A DNA stretch of 7,247 nt, taken from positions 1 to 7,247 of the forward strand of contig DWVS01000370.1 in assembly GCA_019120115.1 (NCBI GenBank). The letters are read 5' to 3'. The notes under the pieces were generated by a model. It had not been told where the DNA came from. It ran no database searches and saw nothing but the letters and a program-made list of their open reading frames with translations. Shown here one piece after another: positions 6,028 to 7,247 of the stretch (the stretch's first letter is position 1; every line of letters starts with the position of its first letter). Made by a program: the position numbers and the translations under genes. The DNA is from Eisenbergiella intestinigallinarum (GTDB lineage: Bacteria > Bacillota > Clostridia > Lachnospirales > Lachnospiraceae).

Positions 6028-6077
6028 AAAACGGCCGCGGGGGAGGGCGCGAAAAGCTTTCTTCCGCGGCTGTTTTT
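6028..6077 (+). terminator. Rho-independent terminator of the 128-aa gene
   Basis: The left arm AAAACGGCCGCGG (6028-6040) pairs with CCGCGGCTGTTTT (6064-6076) over 13 positions with one G-U pair. It is GC-rich at the top and runs into TTTTT at the base. The 23-nt loop is longer than usual. It starts 3 nt after the TAG stop and separates this gene from the downstream promoter. Confidence 0.85.
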
Positions 6078-6101
6078 GGCCCTGAGAGAAAAGCGGTATT
6101 C

Positions 6102-6130
6102 TTTACAACAGGACCGCAATCGGATATACT
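6102..6130 (+). promoter_or_regulatory. Sigma-A-type promoter of the HtrA-like gene
   Basis: TTTACA (6102-6107) and TATACT (6125-6130) are separated by exactly 17 nt, each one base from consensus. Transcription would begin near 6137, giving a leader of about 38 nt with AGAGGA 7 nt ahead of the ATG at 6175. No operator is evident. Confidence 0.8.
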
Positions 6131-6174
6131 GTGAATACCGTGAATTTCTGACGCTTCAAAAAGAGGATTGATAT

Positions 6175-7247
6175 ATGACGGATCAGGATAAAAAGAACGG
6201 AACGGAACAGGAAATCCAGGAGAAAAAAGCGGCTCCAAAGGCCGTGACAGCCTCGGATTCCGCAGGAACAGATATCAGTTTCATCAAGGAAAAGGTCAAG
6301 GAAAGGCCAATCAATAAAAGGAAGCTGTTGAAGCGTACCATGATCACCGCCTCCATGGCCGTGATTTTCGGACTGATCGCCTGCTTCACCTTTCTGGTGC
6401 TCGAGCCTGTTTTCAGCAACTGGCTGTACCCGGAGGAGGAACCGGAACCGGTGCAGCTTCAGGAGGAATCGGAAAACGAGGAAATGCTGCCGGAGGATAT
6501 GGTGCTGGAAACGGAGAGTGAGGAAGAAACCACGCCGCCCGTACAGACCACCGTGGTGGAACGGGTGGAACTGGACGTTTCCGATTACCAGACGCTTTAC
6601 AGCAATCTTTATAAAATGGTGCAGGAGGTGTCCAAATCTCTGGTGACGGTGATCGGGATCACCTCCGATACGGACTGGCTGAATAATTCCTATGAAAATG
6701 AAGGCCAGAACGCGGGGCTGATCGTGGCGGATAACGGCAGGGAGCTTCTGATTCTGACGGAAAAGGAAATCGTGGATCAGTCGGAGGAGCTGAACGTGGT
6801 GTTCTGTGATAATACGCAGGTGCGGGCCGAGCTGAAACAGGCAAATTCCACCGTAGGGCTTGCAGTCATCAGTGTGGATCTGACGGATATTTCGGATACC
6901 ACAAGAGAAACCATATCGCCCGCCAGGCTGGCAAGCTCCAGTAACAGCGGCCTTCTGGCAACCCCGGTGGCAGCGCTGGGCCGTCCCCTCGGAACGGCGA
7001 ATTCCGTGGTTTATGGAATGATCACCTCCGCGGACGGTACCCTGAACCTGGCGGACGGCAATTATCAGCTTCTGACCACGGACATGTACGGAAGCACCTA
7101 CGGCAGCGGTATCATCACCAACCTGAGCGGACAGGTGCTCGGGATCATCTGCCAGGAAAACAGCGCGGAGGATACGCCGAACCTGATCACCGCCTATGGG
7201 ATCAGCGGACTGAAAAATCTGATTGAAAAGCTTTCCAACGGACAGCC
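6175..7247 (+). CDS. Membrane-anchored HtrA/DegP-like protein, apparent pseudoprotease (partial)
   Basis: The gene runs off the right edge; 357 codons are present. Order: a charged cytoplasmic N-terminus (1-54, ending RPINKRKLLKR), one TM segment (about 55-77) giving a type II anchor, an acidic Glu/Pro-rich linker (about 86-121), then a trypsin-fold domain (about 140-330) and the lead-in to a PDZ domain (LITAYGISGLKNLIEKL, about 338-353). The fold follows HtrA landmarks: NAGLIVADNG for GSGVIISKDG, LTEKEIV for LTNNHVV, VGLAVISVD for TDLAVLKID, and YGSGIITNLSGQVLGI for the NSGGPL region. By this alignment the catalytic His is E198, the Asp is G228 and the Ser is G310, with S311 one place off. 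An inactive scaffold or sensor role outside the membrane is therefore likely, but this is inferred from an alignment by eye. The ATG at 6175 has AGAGGA 7 nt upstream. Confidence 0.8.
   Translation, partial: MTDQDKKNGTEQEIQEKKAAPKAVTASDSAGTDISFIKEKVKERPINKRKLLKRTMITASMAVIFGLIACFTFLVLEPVFSNWLYPEEEPEPVQLQEESENEEMLPEDMVLETESEEETTPPVQTTVVERVELDVSDYQTLYSNLYKMVQEVSKSLVTVIGITSDTDWLNNSYENEGQNAGLIVADNGRELLILTEKEIVDQSEELNVVFCDNTQVRAELKQANSTVGLAVISVDLTDISDTTRETISPARLASSSNSGLLATPVAALGRPLGTANSVVYGMITSADGTLNLADGNYQLLTTDMYGSTYGSGIITNLSGQVLGIICQENSAEDTPNLITAYGISGLKNLIEKLSNGQ

Overview
The window looks like chromosomal DNA from a Gram-positive Clostridia bacterium, most likely a Lachnospiraceae-type gut anaerobe. 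This is an inference from gene content and style: a MutS2 with a C-terminal Smr domain, an OmpR-type two-component pair, strong AGGAGG-like ribosome binding sites with GTG/TTG starts, sigma-A-type promoters with extended -10 boxes, and roughly half or slightly more G+C. There is no 16S or other marker to fix the taxon. No phage, transposase, CRISPR array, tRNA or rRNA was seen.

Layout. The left three quarters (8-5221) is a block of four genes all on the minus strand. In transcription order they are a NUDIX hydrolase (5221-4667), mutS2 (4585-2207, probably starting at TTG), an OmpR-family response regulator (2127-1426) and its sensor histidine kinase (1429-8), which overlaps the regulator by ATGA. 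A TGn-TATAAT extended -10 box lies between the NUDIX gene and mutS2. No good promoter or terminator was found in the 79-nt gap between mutS2 and the response regulator, so readthrough into the two-component genes is possible.

The right quarter is on the plus strand. A divergent intergenic region (5222-5637) holds a perfect 14-nt LacI/CcpA-type palindrome, a good promoter (TTGAAA-17-TGC-TAGTAT), and then a run of three strong hairpins (5382-5509) plus a weaker fourth. These lead into a 128-aa uncharacterised soluble protein (5638-6024), which is closed by a strong intrinsic terminator (6028-6077). A textbook promoter (TTTACA-17-TATACT) then drives a gene running off the right edge (6175 onward). 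It encodes a membrane-anchored HtrA/DegP-like protein whose three catalytic positions all appear to be substituted.

How they fit together. MutS2 acts in suppression of recombination and in rescue of collided ribosomes, and the NUDIX enzyme probably cleans up nucleotide derivatives, so the two would fit a housekeeping group. The two-component pair senses an extracellular signal and regulates transcription; its targets are not visible. The most unusual parts are the structured plus-strand leader or dispersed element at 5382-5543 and the apparent pseudoprotease at the right end.
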